A stretch of 64,000 nt of DNA, from positions 62,001 through 126,000 of the forward strand of contig CAVSAT010000002.1 of assembly GCA_963726005.1 (NCBI GenBank), written 5' to 3'. The DNA comes from Bog-473 sp963726005 (GTDB lineage Bacteria; Actinomycetota; Acidimicrobiia; Acidimicrobiales; RAAP-2). Shown here piece by piece: positions 36,219 to 45,239 of this stretch. The stretch's first letter is position 1. The number at the start of each line of letters is the position of its first letter. Made by a program: the position numbers and the translations under genes. The notes under the pieces were generated by a model. The model saw nothing but the letters and a program-made list of their open reading frames with translations, ran no database searches and was not told the DNA's origin.

Positions 36219-36697
36219 TCGTTCCCCGCCACTAGGTAGACGAGCTTGAATTTGCCGATCTGAACCTCGTCGCCCGGGGCGAGCCGCACCTCGTCGATCC
36301 GCTCTCTGTTCACGTAGGTGCCATTCAACGAACCCAGGTCCCGGAGCGAGTACGCGCCCCCGTCCTCGGGAGTGATCTCCACGTGGCGGCGTGACACGGT
36401 GATGTCATCGAGGAAGATCTCGCTCTCGGGGTGCCGACCCGCCCGGACCACCTTCTCGCCGAGGAGGTATCGCGCCCCGATGTTGGGTCCCCGGGTGACG
36501 ACGAGAACTCCGGCGCCGTGCGGGACTTCCACGAGGGTGACATCGGGGTGGTCCTCCGAAGTCTCCGCCTCGTCGGTCGGGTGGAGAGTGATGGTGGCGT
36601 CATCGCCGTCTGCCAGTAATGCATGACCGCACGAGGAGCAGAAATTGACTCCCTCCGGGTTCCGGTGCCCGCAGTTGTGACAGTACACGGCGTCCAC
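36215..36697 (-). CDS. GarA/OdhI-like FHA-domain protein with an N-terminal zinc ribbon
   Basis: A 160-residue protein. Residues 1-25 form a zinc ribbon (Cys6, Cys9, Cys20, Cys23: CHNCGHRN...CSSCGH). The C-terminal FHA domain (about residues 68-155) carries GRHPESEIFLDDITVSRRHV and DLGSLNGTYVNRERI, the phosphothreonine-binding motifs, and ends in DEVQIGKFKLVYL almost as in GarA. GarA/OdhI control 2-oxoglutarate metabolism through phosphorylation of an N-terminal ETTS motif by serine/threonine kinases. I do not find that motif; the ribbon replaces it. Start GTG 36697 places the ribbon at the N terminus; the frame is open to 36712. Confidence 0.85.
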   Translation of the reverse strand: MDAVYCHNCGHRNPEGVNFCSSCGHALLADGDDATITLHPTDEAETSEDHPDVTLVEVPHGAGVLVVTRGPNIGARYLLGEKVVRAGRHPESEIFLDDITVSRRHVEITPEDGGAYSLRDLGSLNGTYVNRERIDEVRLAPGDEVQIGKFKLVYLVAGNE

Positions 36698-36753
36698 GGT
36701 ACCCCACCCCACGGCACGGTTCTCCTGCCGTCATCAGACGCCCGAACACCTGC

Positions 36754-37134
36754 TCAGTCGGAGGTCAGGTCACGGTAGGCGGCGGCATCGAGGAGAGCGC
36801 CGGGGTCCGCGCCGGGCGCGAGCTCCAGCTCGCAGATCCACGCCTCGCCGTAGGGATCCTGGTTCAAACGCTCCGGGGCTCCGGTGAGCGCGTCGTTCAC
36901 GGCCGTCACCGTGCCCGCCAATGGCGCATAGATCTCCGACACCGATTTGGTCGATTCGACTTCGCCAAGCTGTCCCCCCGCTTCGACCTCGCTCCCCACC
37001 GAGGGCAAGTCGACGAACACGATGTCGCCCAGTGCGTCTTGCGCGTAGTCGGTGATGCCGACCCGAACGCGCGTTCCATCGACGCGCACCCACTCGTGCT
37101 CCGGCGAATACCGCAGATCCTCGGGGATGTTCAT
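36754..37134 (-). CDS. gcvH: Glycine cleavage system H protein
   Basis: A 126-residue lipoyl carrier protein of the glycine cleavage system. It has the full H-protein pattern: DLRYSPEHEWVRVDGTRVRV, GITDYAQDALGDIVFVDLPS, and GEVESTKSVSEIYAPLAG, in which Lys63 carries lipoate. It ends with LTGAPERLNQDPYGEAWICE. ATG 37134 has GGGAGG close upstream. It is located at the head of the garA-ftsR-DUF151 block and away from gcvT and gcvP, as in mycobacteria. Confidence 0.96.
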   Translation of the reverse strand: MNIPEDLRYSPEHEWVRVDGTRVRVGITDYAQDALGDIVFVDLPSVGSEVEAGGQLGEVESTKSVSEIYAPLAGTVTAVNDALTGAPERLNQDPYGEAWICELELAPGADPGALLDAAAYRDLTSD

Positions 37135-37180
37135 GGGAGGCGACCATACCGGACGACGGGCACGACCCGCAGACTGCGAG

Positions 37181-39673
37181 CTAGGCCATCATTCGCGTGA
37201 TCCGTTGCGCGTAGACGGATGCCAACGCCTCGGAGTGCGCCAGATCGGACGCCTCCGCCCACACGTGGGTGACCGGGTTCTCGGGATCCGGGACGACGAG
37301 GACCCATCCCTCCTCCGACACCACCTTGATCCCGTCCACCAGGACCGGCTCGGCCCCTTCCTCGGTCAGCTGTTCCATCAGGGTCCGCATGATCAGGCCC
37401 TTCTGCTCCATCGGCGTGGCCACGTCGTCATGCACGATGGGCATGGGCTCCGTGGCGTCGACGATCTCGGCCAGGGCAGCGAGGCCCTGCCCGAGCAGGG
37501 ACACCAGTCGGACCAGGGCGGCTGCGGCGTCGAAGGCCGGCATGAACGCCGGAAAGACGTAGCCTCCCCGCCGATCGGCGGCGAACGAGACGCCCCCCGA
37601 TGCCGCCGCCTCGAGCAACCCTGACGAGGAGAGCGGCGTCAGAATCAGATCCACGCCGCGCGCCGCGCAGAAGCACGCCACGCGGTCACTCGCGGTCACC
37701 GGGAGCGCGACCCGGTCCAACTGGCCCGCGGTAGTCAGCAACACGATGAAGGCCATGATCGCCTCGTCGTCCGTCAGCACACGTCCGGTGTCATCGATCA
37801 GTGTGATGCGCTCACCACCGGCATCGATCACCGCACCGAGGTCTGCTCCCGAACCGCGCACCGCGTCGGCCACCCTCGCCTCGCTCACGAAGCGGTCGAT
37901 GGCGATCATCCCGGGCGTCTGCGCGTATTGGTTGATGCTGAGCACGTCGGCGCTGACCTTCGACAAGAGGTTGGGCATGACGAAGCTGGCTGCGCCGTAG
38001 GAGAGATCGAGCACCAGCTTGACTTCGCGTCCGGCGTCACGGCGCAATCCGAACGCGTCCACGACGTCAGCCGCGTAGAGCTCGATGGTTCGGGGAGAGA
38101 AGTCGATGTCACCCATCTCACCTGCTGTCACCCGGCGGAACTCCTCGCGGTGGTACATCCGTTCCACCCGCCGTTGGTCGCTCTCGGAGAGGTCGATACC
38201 GCGTTCGTCGAAGAACCGGATCACCACCGACTGCGGGTCGTCCGGGCTGAGACGTACGGTCAACCCCGCCCGGTTCCCGCGGACGCGGAGGTCGTGACGC
38301 GTGAGGGGAACCGTCGCCAGCTCGAGGTCGCTGACGTTGACCCCCACCGAGTTGCACCCCACCATGAGGGCGCGCTTGAGCACGCGCGCCACCCGGCTCG
38401 TGTCGCGAGATGCGGTGATGTGCGAGCCCTTCTCGAAACCCGACGCCCACGCCTTGGCGAGCCGCACCGCCAGTTCGGGGCTGATGTCGACGTTGGCGAT
38501 GCCCTGGACGCCCTCGCGCCCGAACAGGGTGCGCGCCCCGCCGGACTCCCACACGATGGATGCGTTCACCTGGGCGCCGGCCTCCACCACCTTGGCGGGG
38601 TAGACCTTGACGTCGCTGCGGATCTCGGCGTGGGCCCCGATCAGGCAACCCTCGCCGACCACCGCCCCCGGCTCGACACGGGCCCCCACCCGCAGGTCGC
38701 AGGACCGGCCCAGGACCGCTCCCTCGACCCTGACGGCGGGCCCGAGGTAGGAGTTCTCGCCGATGACGGAGCGCTGCAGCTCGGCTCGCTCCTCTACCTG
38801 GGTGTTTGCCCCCACGGTCGTGTAGGACCCCAGCACCACGTCCTGGTCGATGGTGCAGTTCTCCCCGACGAACGACGGTGTGTCGATGCGCACCGACGGG
38901 TCGATCGACGAGCCCTTGCCCACCCAGATGCCCGGACGGAGTTCGAAGCCCGACACGTCGACCTGCACCTTCCCGTCGAGGATGTCCTCGTGAGCCTTGA
39001 GGTAGGCCGCCGTGGTGCCGACGTCCTCCCAGTACGCGTCTGCCACGAACCCAAAGAGGGATCTGCCCGCCTCCAGCGCCGCCGGGAAGACTTCGCTGGA
39101 GAAGTCGACGGATCGGCCTTCGGGAATGAGCTCGAAGATCTCGGGCTCGAGCACGTAGATGCCCGTGTTGATGGTGTCGCTGAAGACCTGCCCCCATCCG
39201 GGCTTCTCGAGGAACCGCTCGACGCTCCCGTCCTCCCGCGTGATCACGATCCCGAATTCGAGCGGGTTCTCCACGGCGCACAGCGCAATCGTCGCCAGCG
39301 CCTCGTTCTTCTCGTGGAAGGCGATCACCGAGGTCAGGTCGATGTCGGTCAGGACGTCGCCCGAGATGACGAGGAAGCGTTCGGTCAGCTGCTCGCGTGC
39401 GTTGCGCACCGAGCCGGCCGTGCCGAGGGGTGTCTCCTCCGTCGCGTAGACCATGCGTACGCCGAGCTCACTGCCGTCTCCGAAATAGCTGCGGATGGCA
39501 TTGGGCAAGAAGGCGACGGTCACGACGATGTCCGTGATCCCGTGCCGTTGCAGGAGCGACAGGATGTGCTCCATCATCGGCCGCCCGACCAGAGGGAGCA
39601 TGGGTTTGGGCAGGTTCGATGTCTGCGGGCGCAGGCGGGTGCCCTCACCGCCGGCCATGATCACCGCCTTCAT
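37181..39673 (-). CDS. Mannose-1-phosphate guanylyltransferase-like protein with a degenerate phosphomannomutase domain
   Basis: An 830-residue protein. Residues 1-235 are a nucleotidyltransferase domain with MAGGEGTRLRP at the N terminus, PKPMLPLVGRPMMEHIL, and FSDTINTGIYVLEPEIFELI. Residues about 250-370 are hexapeptide repeats (left-handed beta helix). From about residue 380 the sequence follows the phosphomannomutase fold (GSHITASRDTSRVARVLKRA). But the phosphoserine loop TASHNP reads VRLSPDDP, and the metal loop DGDxDR reads DAGGERIT. The C-terminal part is therefore probably a regulatory, not catalytic, mutase domain. ATG 39673 has AGGAG upstream. The frame is continuous with the PgsA-like gene. 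Confidence 0.85.
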   Translation of the reverse strand: MKAVIMAGGEGTRLRPQTSNLPKPMLPLVGRPMMEHILSLLQRHGITDIVVTVAFLPNAIRSYFGDGSELGVRMVYATEETPLGTAGSVRNAREQLTERFLVISGDVLTDIDLTSVIAFHEKNEALATIALCAVENPLEFGIVITREDGSVERFLEKPGWGQVFSDTINTGIYVLEPEIFELIPEGRSVDFSSEVFPAALEAGRSLFGFVADAYWEDVGTTAAYLKAHEDILDGKVQVDVSGFELRPGIWVGKGSSIDPSVRIDTPSFVGENCTIDQDVVLGSYTTVGANTQVEERAELQRSVIGENSYLGPAVRVEGAVLGRSCDLRVGARVEPGAVVGEGCLIGAHAEIRSDVKVYPAKVVEAGAQVNASIVWESGGARTLFGREGVQGIANVDISPELAVRLAKAWASGFEKGSHITASRDTSRVARVLKRALMVGCNSVGVNVSDLELATVPLTRHDLRVRGNRAGLTVRLSPDDPQSVVIRFFDERGIDLSESDQRRVERMYHREEFRRVTAGEMGDIDFSPRTIELYAADVVDAFGLRRDAGREVKLVLDLSYGAASFVMPNLLSKVSADVLSINQYAQTPGMIAIDRFVSEARVADAVRGSGADLGAVIDAGGERITLIDDTGRVLTDDEAIMAFIVLLTTAGQLDRVALPVTASDRVACFCAARGVDLILTPLSSSGLLEAAASGGVSFAADRRGGYVFPAFMPAFDAAAALVRLVSLLGQGLAALAEIVDATEPMPIVHDDVATPMEQKGLIMRTLMEQLTEEGAEPVLVDGIKVVSEEGWVLVVPDPENPVTHVWAEASDLAHSEALASVYAQRITRMMA

Positions 39674-40264
39674 ACCGCACTCCTGCGAGCCGCCCTGCCC
39701 GCGCGCGAACGCGCGCCGAGCCGGGCCGATATAGCTCCCCGCCGCCCACCACGCCAGCGCGAGGCCGACCAGGCCGGTCACCCAGCCGATCGCCCGAATG
39801 GGCTCCTGCCAGGACGCGGTCCCGTCGCCGAGGAGGAAGGTCGGGTAGGCGAACATCAACCCGAATGTGCCCGCCTTGCCCACCCACAGCACATCGATCC
39901 GCGCCGCGCCCAGCACCGCGAGCAGCACGACCATGGCCGAGACGAGCACCTCGCGCGCAATGGTGGCGATACCGAACCAGAGCGGCACGGCTCCGTAGAT
40001 CATGATGGCGATGACCGCCGTGCCGACCAGCAGACGGTCGGCCGTGGGATCGAGCACCTTGCCGAAGGTCGACACCTGCCCGTAGCGACGGGCCACATAC
40101 CCGTCGACCCAGTCGGTGGCACCGAGGACGGCGAGGAGGACGGCCGCCGCCGTCTGCCGGTGCGCCACGAACAACAACCACAAGAAGATCGGGATGCACA
40201 AGAGCCGTAACATGGTGATGACGTTGGGAGCGGTGAGGATCCGGTCCAACCCTTCGTCGTCCAC
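39674..40264 (-). CDS. CDP-alcohol phosphatidyltransferase (PgsA-like), in frame with the downstream guanylyltransferase
   Basis: About 197 residues with five or six membrane helices. The signature of CDP-alcohol phosphotransferases is complete: D51, D54, G55, A58, R59, G68, D72 and D76 (DWVDGYVARR...GKVLDPTAD). The N terminus, LTAPNVITMLRLLCIPIFLW, is typical of phosphatidylglycerophosphate synthases and related enzymes. No stop codon separates this frame from the guanylyltransferase, giving a 1027-residue open frame. The ATG at 39673 with its own ribosome site suggests two proteins. A single-base change near 39690-39700 would give a stop (TGA) overlapping that ATG. Fusion versus frame error is open. 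Confidence 0.75.
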
Positions 40265-40323
40265 GCACCGATTCTAGGGAATGACCCCCGACGGACCCGT
40301 CTTCGGTGTGCCAGAGTGGCCCG

Positions 40324-41529
40324 GTGCCCCGTTTCGAACCGTTCAAGGGCCTGCGCTACAGGCCCGAGGTGGCGCCCATCGCCCAGGTCATCGCCCCGCC
40401 CTACGACGTGATCTCTTCGGCCGAGCGCGTGCACCTGGCCTCCCGGCACCCGGCCAACGCCGTCCTGGTCGAGCTGCCCGAGGCGGATCTCGCCGGAGGG
40501 CGCGACCGCTATGCCGTCGCGACCGACCTCTTCACCCGCTGGCAGGCGGAGAGGATCATCGTGGCCGAGAAGGAGCCCAGCCTCTACCCGTACCGCATGA
40601 CGGACACGTCGGGTCGCGCCACGACCGGCGTGATCGGGGCACTGGGGCTGGCCGCACCGGGCGAGGAGAGCGACATCCTCCCCCACGAGCAGACCCTCCC
40701 GAAGCCGAAGAGCGACCGGCTCGACCTGCTGCGCGCCACACGGGCCAACCTGTCGCCGATCTGGGGCCTCTCCATGGCACCCGGCGTGACGGCCACCTTC
40801 GATCCGACGGACGACGAGCCGGTGGCCGAGGCCTACGACGACGACGGGGTCCGCCACCAGATCTGGGCGCTCGCCGACCCCGATGCGCTGGCCGCGGTCG
40901 GGGCCGCGGTGGCCTCCGCGCCGGTCGTCCTGGCCGACGGGCACCACCGCTACGAGACGGCCCGGGCGTACCAGGCGGAGTGCCGCGCCGCCAACGGCGG
41001 AGTGGCCGGACCGCACGACCTGGTGATGGCGCTGGTCGTGGAACTGTCCGAGACGCAGCTCACGGTCGGTGCCATCCACCGCACGATCAGCGGGCTCCCG
41101 GAGGGATTCGACCTGGTCGCGGCACTCTCGCCGTGGTTCGAGGTCGTCCGCGCCGGAGGGGCCGACGACCGCACGCTCGGCGCGCTCGCGGATTCCAACT
41201 CGCTCGCGCTCGTCACGGGGCGCCGGGCCTACCTGCTCCTGCCTCGCGACGAGCTCCGGGATCAGGTGGGGATCGACCTCGACTCGTCCCTCATCGCCAC
41301 GGTGCTCTCCGCCCTGCCGCCCCACGAGGTCATGCACCGCCACAGCGTCCGTGAGGCGCTGGAGGCACTGAAGCACGGCGAGGGGCAGGCGGCGTTCCTC
41401 CTGCGGCCGGTGACGGTCAAACAGATCGACGAGTGGGCCAACGAGCGCCGTCGCATGCCGCCCAAGACCACCTACTTCAGCCCCAAACCCCGGACCGGCA
41501 TGGTGTTCCGGTCTCTCGACCTGCCCTGA
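40324..41529 (+). CDS. DUF1015 family protein
   Basis: A 401-residue protein of a widespread family without an established function, sometimes found near serine biosynthesis genes. Conserved pieces are FKGLRYRPEVAPIAQVIAPP, YDVISSAERVHLASRHPANA, RATRANLSPIWGLSM, VVLADGHHRYETARAYQAEC, and the C-terminal IDEWANERRRMPPKTTYFSP. The ADGHHRYE motif looks like an active or metal site. GTG 40324 is chosen because it gives the family-typical start PRFEPFKGLRY. Divergent from the PgsA-like gene. Confidence 0.88.
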   Translation: MPRFEPFKGLRYRPEVAPIAQVIAPPYDVISSAERVHLASRHPANAVLVELPEADLAGGRDRYAVATDLFTRWQAERIIVAEKEPSLYPYRMTDTSGRATTGVIGALGLAAPGEESDILPHEQTLPKPKSDRLDLLRATRANLSPIWGLSMAPGVTATFDPTDDEPVAEAYDDDGVRHQIWALADPDALAAVGAAVASAPVVLADGHHRYETARAYQAECRAANGGVAGPHDLVMALVVELSETQLTVGAIHRTISGLPEGFDLVAALSPWFEVVRAGGADDRTLGALADSNSLALVTGRRAYLLLPRDELRDQVGIDLDSSLIATVLSALPPHEVMHRHSVREALEALKHGEGQAAFLLRPVTVKQIDEWANERRRMPPKTTYFSPKPRTGMVFRSLDLP

Positions 41530-41538
41530 GGTGACCGC

Positions 41539-42039
41539 ATGCACGACTCAGTGACCGTCCACATGGCGGCGCCACCCGAACGCGTCTGGGACCTCGTCAG
41601 CGATGTGACCCGCATCGGGAGCTACAGCCCCGAGACCTTCGAGGCGGAGTGGATCGAGGGGTCCACCGGTCCCGTTGTCGGGGCGAGGTTCCGGGGTCAC
41701 GTGCGGCGCAACGGGCACAAACCGCTCGTGTACTGGACGAAGTGCACGGTCACCGAATGCGAGCCAGGCAGGACGTTCGCTTTCGGGGTGGGAGCAGCAG
41801 ACAAGCCACCGCTCAGCGTGTGGCGCTACGACATCGCGCCGGCGGGCGGCGGCAGCGACGTGACCGAGTCCTTCCGGTTGGCCCCCCTGTGGTGGATGCG
41901 CCTCTACTGGGCGTTGCTCGGCTGGTCCCGTGGCAAGACCAACCGCAACGGCATGCGCACGACGCTCGAGCGCATCCGCGATGAGGTCCAGGCGACGGGC
42001 GCCGCTGACGCGGGGCCGGCGGCCTCGGCGCGCGAGTGA
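41539..42039 (+). CDS. SRPBCC (polyketide cyclase/dehydrase-like) protein
   Basis: A 166-residue START-fold protein. It begins with VTVHMAAPPERVWDLVSDVT, the SRPBCC opening, then GARFRGHVRRNGHKPLVYWT, VTECEPGRTFAFGVGA and DVTESFRLAPLWWMRLYWAL. Such proteins bind hydrophobic ligands in a deep cavity. It starts 9 bp after the DUF1015 gene and ends 4 bp from the convergent korB. Confidence 0.85.
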   Translation: MHDSVTVHMAAPPERVWDLVSDVTRIGSYSPETFEAEWIEGSTGPVVGARFRGHVRRNGHKPLVYWTKCTVTECEPGRTFAFGVGAADKPPLSVWRYDIAPAGGGSDVTESFRLAPLWWMRLYWALLGWSRGKTNRNGMRTTLERIRDEVQATGAADAGPAASARE

Positions 42040-42043
42040 GTCG

Positions 42044-43114
42044 TTAGTTCACAGTCCAGCTCGAGCCCGAGCGCAGCAACGCGGCCACGTCGCCCAGCCC
42101 GCGTTTGGCCTGGGCGTCGGTGATCTGCTCGGACATCTGTGTCCCGTACTCGGGCCGCTCCACGGCACGGAACACGCCGATCGGCGTCGGCTCGTAGGGG
42201 CCGCGGGCCAGGCGGGAGAGCGCGAAGGCCAGTCCCGGGTCGTCACGGGCCTCGTCGTGCACCAGCAGCGTGTCGACGCCGACGTCGGCGACCGACACGA
42301 TCTGGAGGCTCCCGTCGGGGCGCTGCACCACACCACGCTCGGTGCCTTCGGGGCCGAAGACGATCGGCTTGCCGTGCTCGAGCGGGATCAGCATGCTGGC
42401 CCGCACGTCGCGCCCGGTGACCTTCTCGAACGCGCCGTCGTTGAACACGTTGCAATTCTGCAGGACCTCGACGAACGCGGCACCGTTGTGCCGGTGGGCC
42501 CGGCGGAAGGTCTCCTGCATGTGCGCCCGGTCCATGTCGTGGGTGCGGGCGACGAAGGTCGCCTCGGCGCCCAGCGCGAGCGACACGGGGTTGAACGGTG
42601 CGTCGACCGAGCCGAAGGGGGTGGACTTGGTGACCTTGGCCACCTCCGACGTGGGCGAGTACTGGCCCTTGGTCAGCCCGTAAATCTGGTTGTTGAACAT
42701 CAAGATGTTGAGCCGCACGTTGCGGCGCAGCGCGTGGATCAGGTGGTTGCCCCCGATGGACAAGGCGTCCCCGTCGCCGGAGATGACCCAGACGTCGAGG
42801 TCAGGGCGTGTCGTGGCCAGCCCGGTGGCGATGGCGGGGGCCCGACCGTGAATGGAGTGCATGCCGTACGTGTTCATGTAGTACGGGAAGCGGGCCGCGC
42901 ACCCGATGCCAGAGAGGAACACCGTGTTCTCGCGCCGCACGCCGAGCTCGGGCATGAGCATCTGGACGGCGGCCAGGATGGAGTAGTCCCCGCACCCAGG
43001 GCACCAGCGCACCTCCTGGTCGCTGGTCCAGTCCTTGCGGGCGGTAACCGGAACTGCGGTGGCGACGGACCCGTTGGAGCCGTTGGAGCCGTTGGAGCCG
43101 TTGGATTCGCTCAT
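42044..43114 (-). CDS. korB: 2-oxoglutarate:ferredoxin oxidoreductase, beta subunit
   Basis: A 356-residue TPP- and iron-sulfur-containing subunit. The cluster region starts WCPGCGDYSILAAVQMLMPE, with TVFLSGIGCAARFPYYMNTY, the TPP-binding VWVISGDGDALSIGGNHLIH, and FNNQIYGLTKGQYSPTSE. KorAB turns 2-oxoglutarate and CoA into succinyl-CoA with reduction of ferredoxin, an alternative to the 2-oxoglutarate dehydrogenase complex. Its start overlaps the korA stop (ATGA). The N terminus has a short Ser-Asn-Gly repeat. Confidence 0.94.
   Translation of the reverse strand: MSESNGSNGSNGSNGSVATAVPVTARKDWTSDQEVRWCPGCGDYSILAAVQMLMPELGVRRENTVFLSGIGCAARFPYYMNTYGMHSIHGRAPAIATGLATTRPDLDVWVISGDGDALSIGGNHLIHALRRNVRLNILMFNNQIYGLTKGQYSPTSEVAKVTKSTPFGSVDAPFNPVSLALGAEATFVARTHDMDRAHMQETFRRAHRHNGAAFVEVLQNCNVFNDGAFEKVTGRDVRASMLIPLEHGKPIVFGPEGTERGVVQRPDGSLQIVSVADVGVDTLLVHDEARDDPGLAFALSRLARGPYEPTPIGVFRAVERPEYGTQMSEQITDAQAKRGLGDVAALLRSGSSWTVN
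43071..43105. repeat. 9-bp tandem repeat at the start of korB
   Basis: Nearly four copies of ccgttggag, encoding Ser-Asn-Gly repeats (NGSNGSNGSNGS) just after the korB start. A simple slippage repeat in a disordered N-terminal tail. Confidence 0.9.
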
Positions 43115-44988
43115 GACTTCCCTCCGAGCAGCGCGGTGATGGCTGCCTCGATCTCCCCGACGCGGAACGGCACGCCCTGCATCTTGGACATGGTCTGCGC
43201 GTCGACCAGGTACTCCGCCCGCAGGATCCGGCTCAACTGTCCGAGGTTGATCTCGGGCACGAGGATCTGCGTGTAGCGGCTCAGCACCTCACCCAGATTG
43301 GACGGCAGCGGGTTCAGGTGACGCAGGTGGACGTGGGCCGCCTTCATGCCGCGGGCGCGTATCCGCTTGACGCCGGCCGCCACCGCGGCGTAGGTCGAGC
43401 CCCAGCTCACCAGGAGCACCTGGGCGTCCCCGGTCTCGTCGTTGACCTCGACGGGCGGGATGTCGGCGGCGATCCCGGCGATCTTGTCCCGCCGCAGGTG
43501 GACCATGCGCTCGTGGTTGACCCCCTCGTAGGAGACGTTGCCGCTGCCGTCGGCCTTCTCGAGGCCGCCGATGCGGTGCTCGAGGCCGGGCAGGCCCGGG
43601 GGGGCCCAGGGGCGAGCCAGCGTCTCGGGGTCGCGCAGGTAGGGCCAGAACGTCGGCTTGCCCTCGTCGTCGACCTTGTTCGGCTCGGCCGCGAAGCCGG
43701 GCTCTATCGGCTCGAACGTGTCCAGGTCCGGCAGGCGCCACGGCTCGGCCCCGTTAGCCAGGTAGCCGTCGGAGAGCAGGATCACGGGGGTGCGGTACTT
43801 CACCGCCAGCCTCGTCGCTTCGATCACCGTCGCGAAGCAGTCGCTCGGCGTCTGGGGGGCCAGGATCGGCAGCGGTGCCTCGCCGTGGCGGCCGTACATG
43901 GCGTGGAGCAGGTCGGCCTGCTCGGTCTTGGTGGGCAGCCCGGTGGAAGGACCGCCGCGCTGGACGTCGACGATGACCAGCGGCAGCTCGAGGTTGATGG
44001 CCAGGCCGATGGTCTCGGATTTGAGGTCGAGGCCCGGGCCGCTGGTCGTGGTCACCCCGATCGCACCCCCGAAGGACGCGCCGAGGGCGGCGCCGATGCC
44101 AGCGATCTCGTCCTCGGCCTGGAAGGTGCGGATCCCGAACTCCTTGCGCCGGCTGAGCTCGTGCAGGATGTCCGAGGCCGGGGTGATCGGGTAGCTGCCG
44201 AGGAAGAGCGGCAGCCCGGCCAGGCGCGAGGCGGTGATCAGGCCCCAGGCGAGGGCCTGGTTGCCGGTGACCTGCACGTACTCGCCCGGCTCGAAGGTCG
44301 CCGGCCGGATCTCGTAGTTGGACTCGAAGAGCTCGGCCGTCTCGCCGAAGTCGTAGCCGGCCCGAAAGGCCCGGGTGTTGGCCTCGGCCACCTGCGGCTT
44401 GGAGGCGAAACGCTCGGTGATCCAGTTGACCGTGGACTCGACGGGCCGGGTGTAGAGCCAGCTCACCAGCCCCAGCGCGAAGAAGTTCTTGGAGCGCTCG
44501 GCGTCGCGGGGCTTGACGCCAGCCTCCTTGCAGACCTCCTGGGTGATGGAGGTCATGGGGACCTCGTACACCGTGTACGCGCTCAGCGAGCCGTCGGTCA
44601 GGGGATTGGTCTCGTAGCCCGCCTTGGCCAGGTTGCGCTCCTCGAAGGCGTCGCTGTTGACGAGGAGGATCGTCCCCTTGGCCATCAGGTCGATGTTGGC
44701 CTTGAGCGCCGCCGGGTTCATCGCCACCAGCACGTTCGGCGAATCACCTGGAGTGAGGATGTCGTGGTCGGAGATGTGGACCTGGAAGGCGGAGACCCCG
44801 TTCAGCGTGCCGGCGGGGGCGCGGATCTCGGCCGGGAAGTCCGGGAACGTGGACATGTCGTTGCCGAGCAGGGCGCTGCTCGTCGTAAAGCGGTCGCCGG
44901 TCAGCTGCATGCCATCACCCGAGTCCCCGGCGAAACGGACGATGACCTGGTCCAACTGTTCTGTTCCGTGCTGCGGTCCCGATGCCAC
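43111..44988 (-). CDS. korA: 2-oxoglutarate:ferredoxin oxidoreductase, alpha subunit
   Basis: A 625-residue subunit with the gamma domain fused at the N terminus (IVRFAGDSGDGMQLTGDRFT, FPAEIRAPAGTLNGVSAFQV). The pyrimidine-binding part follows (LGSYPITPASDILHELSRRK, FQAEDEIAGIGAALGASFGG, TTTSGPGLDLKSETIGLAI). The C-terminal part is VLLVSWGSTYAAVAAGVKRI. It forms the KorAB enzyme with the next gene, which overlaps it by 4 bp. The arrangement matches mycobacterial KorA (Rv2455c). Confidence 0.95.
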   Translation of the reverse strand: MASGPQHGTEQLDQVIVRFAGDSGDGMQLTGDRFTTSSALLGNDMSTFPDFPAEIRAPAGTLNGVSAFQVHISDHDILTPGDSPNVLVAMNPAALKANIDLMAKGTILLVNSDAFEERNLAKAGYETNPLTDGSLSAYTVYEVPMTSITQEVCKEAGVKPRDAERSKNFFALGLVSWLYTRPVESTVNWITERFASKPQVAEANTRAFRAGYDFGETAELFESNYEIRPATFEPGEYVQVTGNQALAWGLITASRLAGLPLFLGSYPITPASDILHELSRRKEFGIRTFQAEDEIAGIGAALGASFGGAIGVTTTSGPGLDLKSETIGLAINLELPLVIVDVQRGGPSTGLPTKTEQADLLHAMYGRHGEAPLPILAPQTPSDCFATVIEATRLAVKYRTPVILLSDGYLANGAEPWRLPDLDTFEPIEPGFAAEPNKVDDEGKPTFWPYLRDPETLARPWAPPGLPGLEHRIGGLEKADGSGNVSYEGVNHERMVHLRRDKIAGIAADIPPVEVNDETGDAQVLLVSWGSTYAAVAAGVKRIRARGMKAAHVHLRHLNPLPSNLGEVLSRYTQILVPEINLGQLSRILRAEYLVDAQTMSKMQGVPFRVGEIEAAITALLGGKS

Positions 44989-45239
44989 GGGCGGCCTCGT
45001 CTCATGTCGTGGAGCTGGGAGAGCCCTGGCTCACTGCAGCGGGCCTGCACGCACCCCCGCCGACACGGCACGCGGCACTCTCCGTCCGAATTGCTCGTTC
45101 CCACCCGATCCTACCCCCGGAGCAGGCGGGACCCATCTTCATACGCCGTTCATGCGCCGTGAAGCGGTTGGCGTCGTCGGGCGACCGTCTGGCCTCCGAG
45201 GAGAAGGGCGCAGAACGACGAGGTGGACCCGTCAGGGGG
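44989..45239. other. Intergenic region upstream of korA
   Basis: About 250 bp between korA and the convergently placed end of fbaB. It should contain the korAB promoter and the end of the fbaB transcript. I see no clear -10/-35 pair, terminator or small gene. Confidence 0.4.

Noticed and set aside
37928..40210. A long open frame of 760 residues on the plus strand
   Set aside because: It is antisense to the guanylyltransferase/PgsA-like frame, has a Asp/Arg/His-rich composition typical of high-GC antisense frames, and shows no domain.
43071..43105. 9-bp repeats as a phase-variation switch of korB
   Set aside because: The unit is a multiple of three, so changes in copy number alter only the tail length and do not shift the frame.
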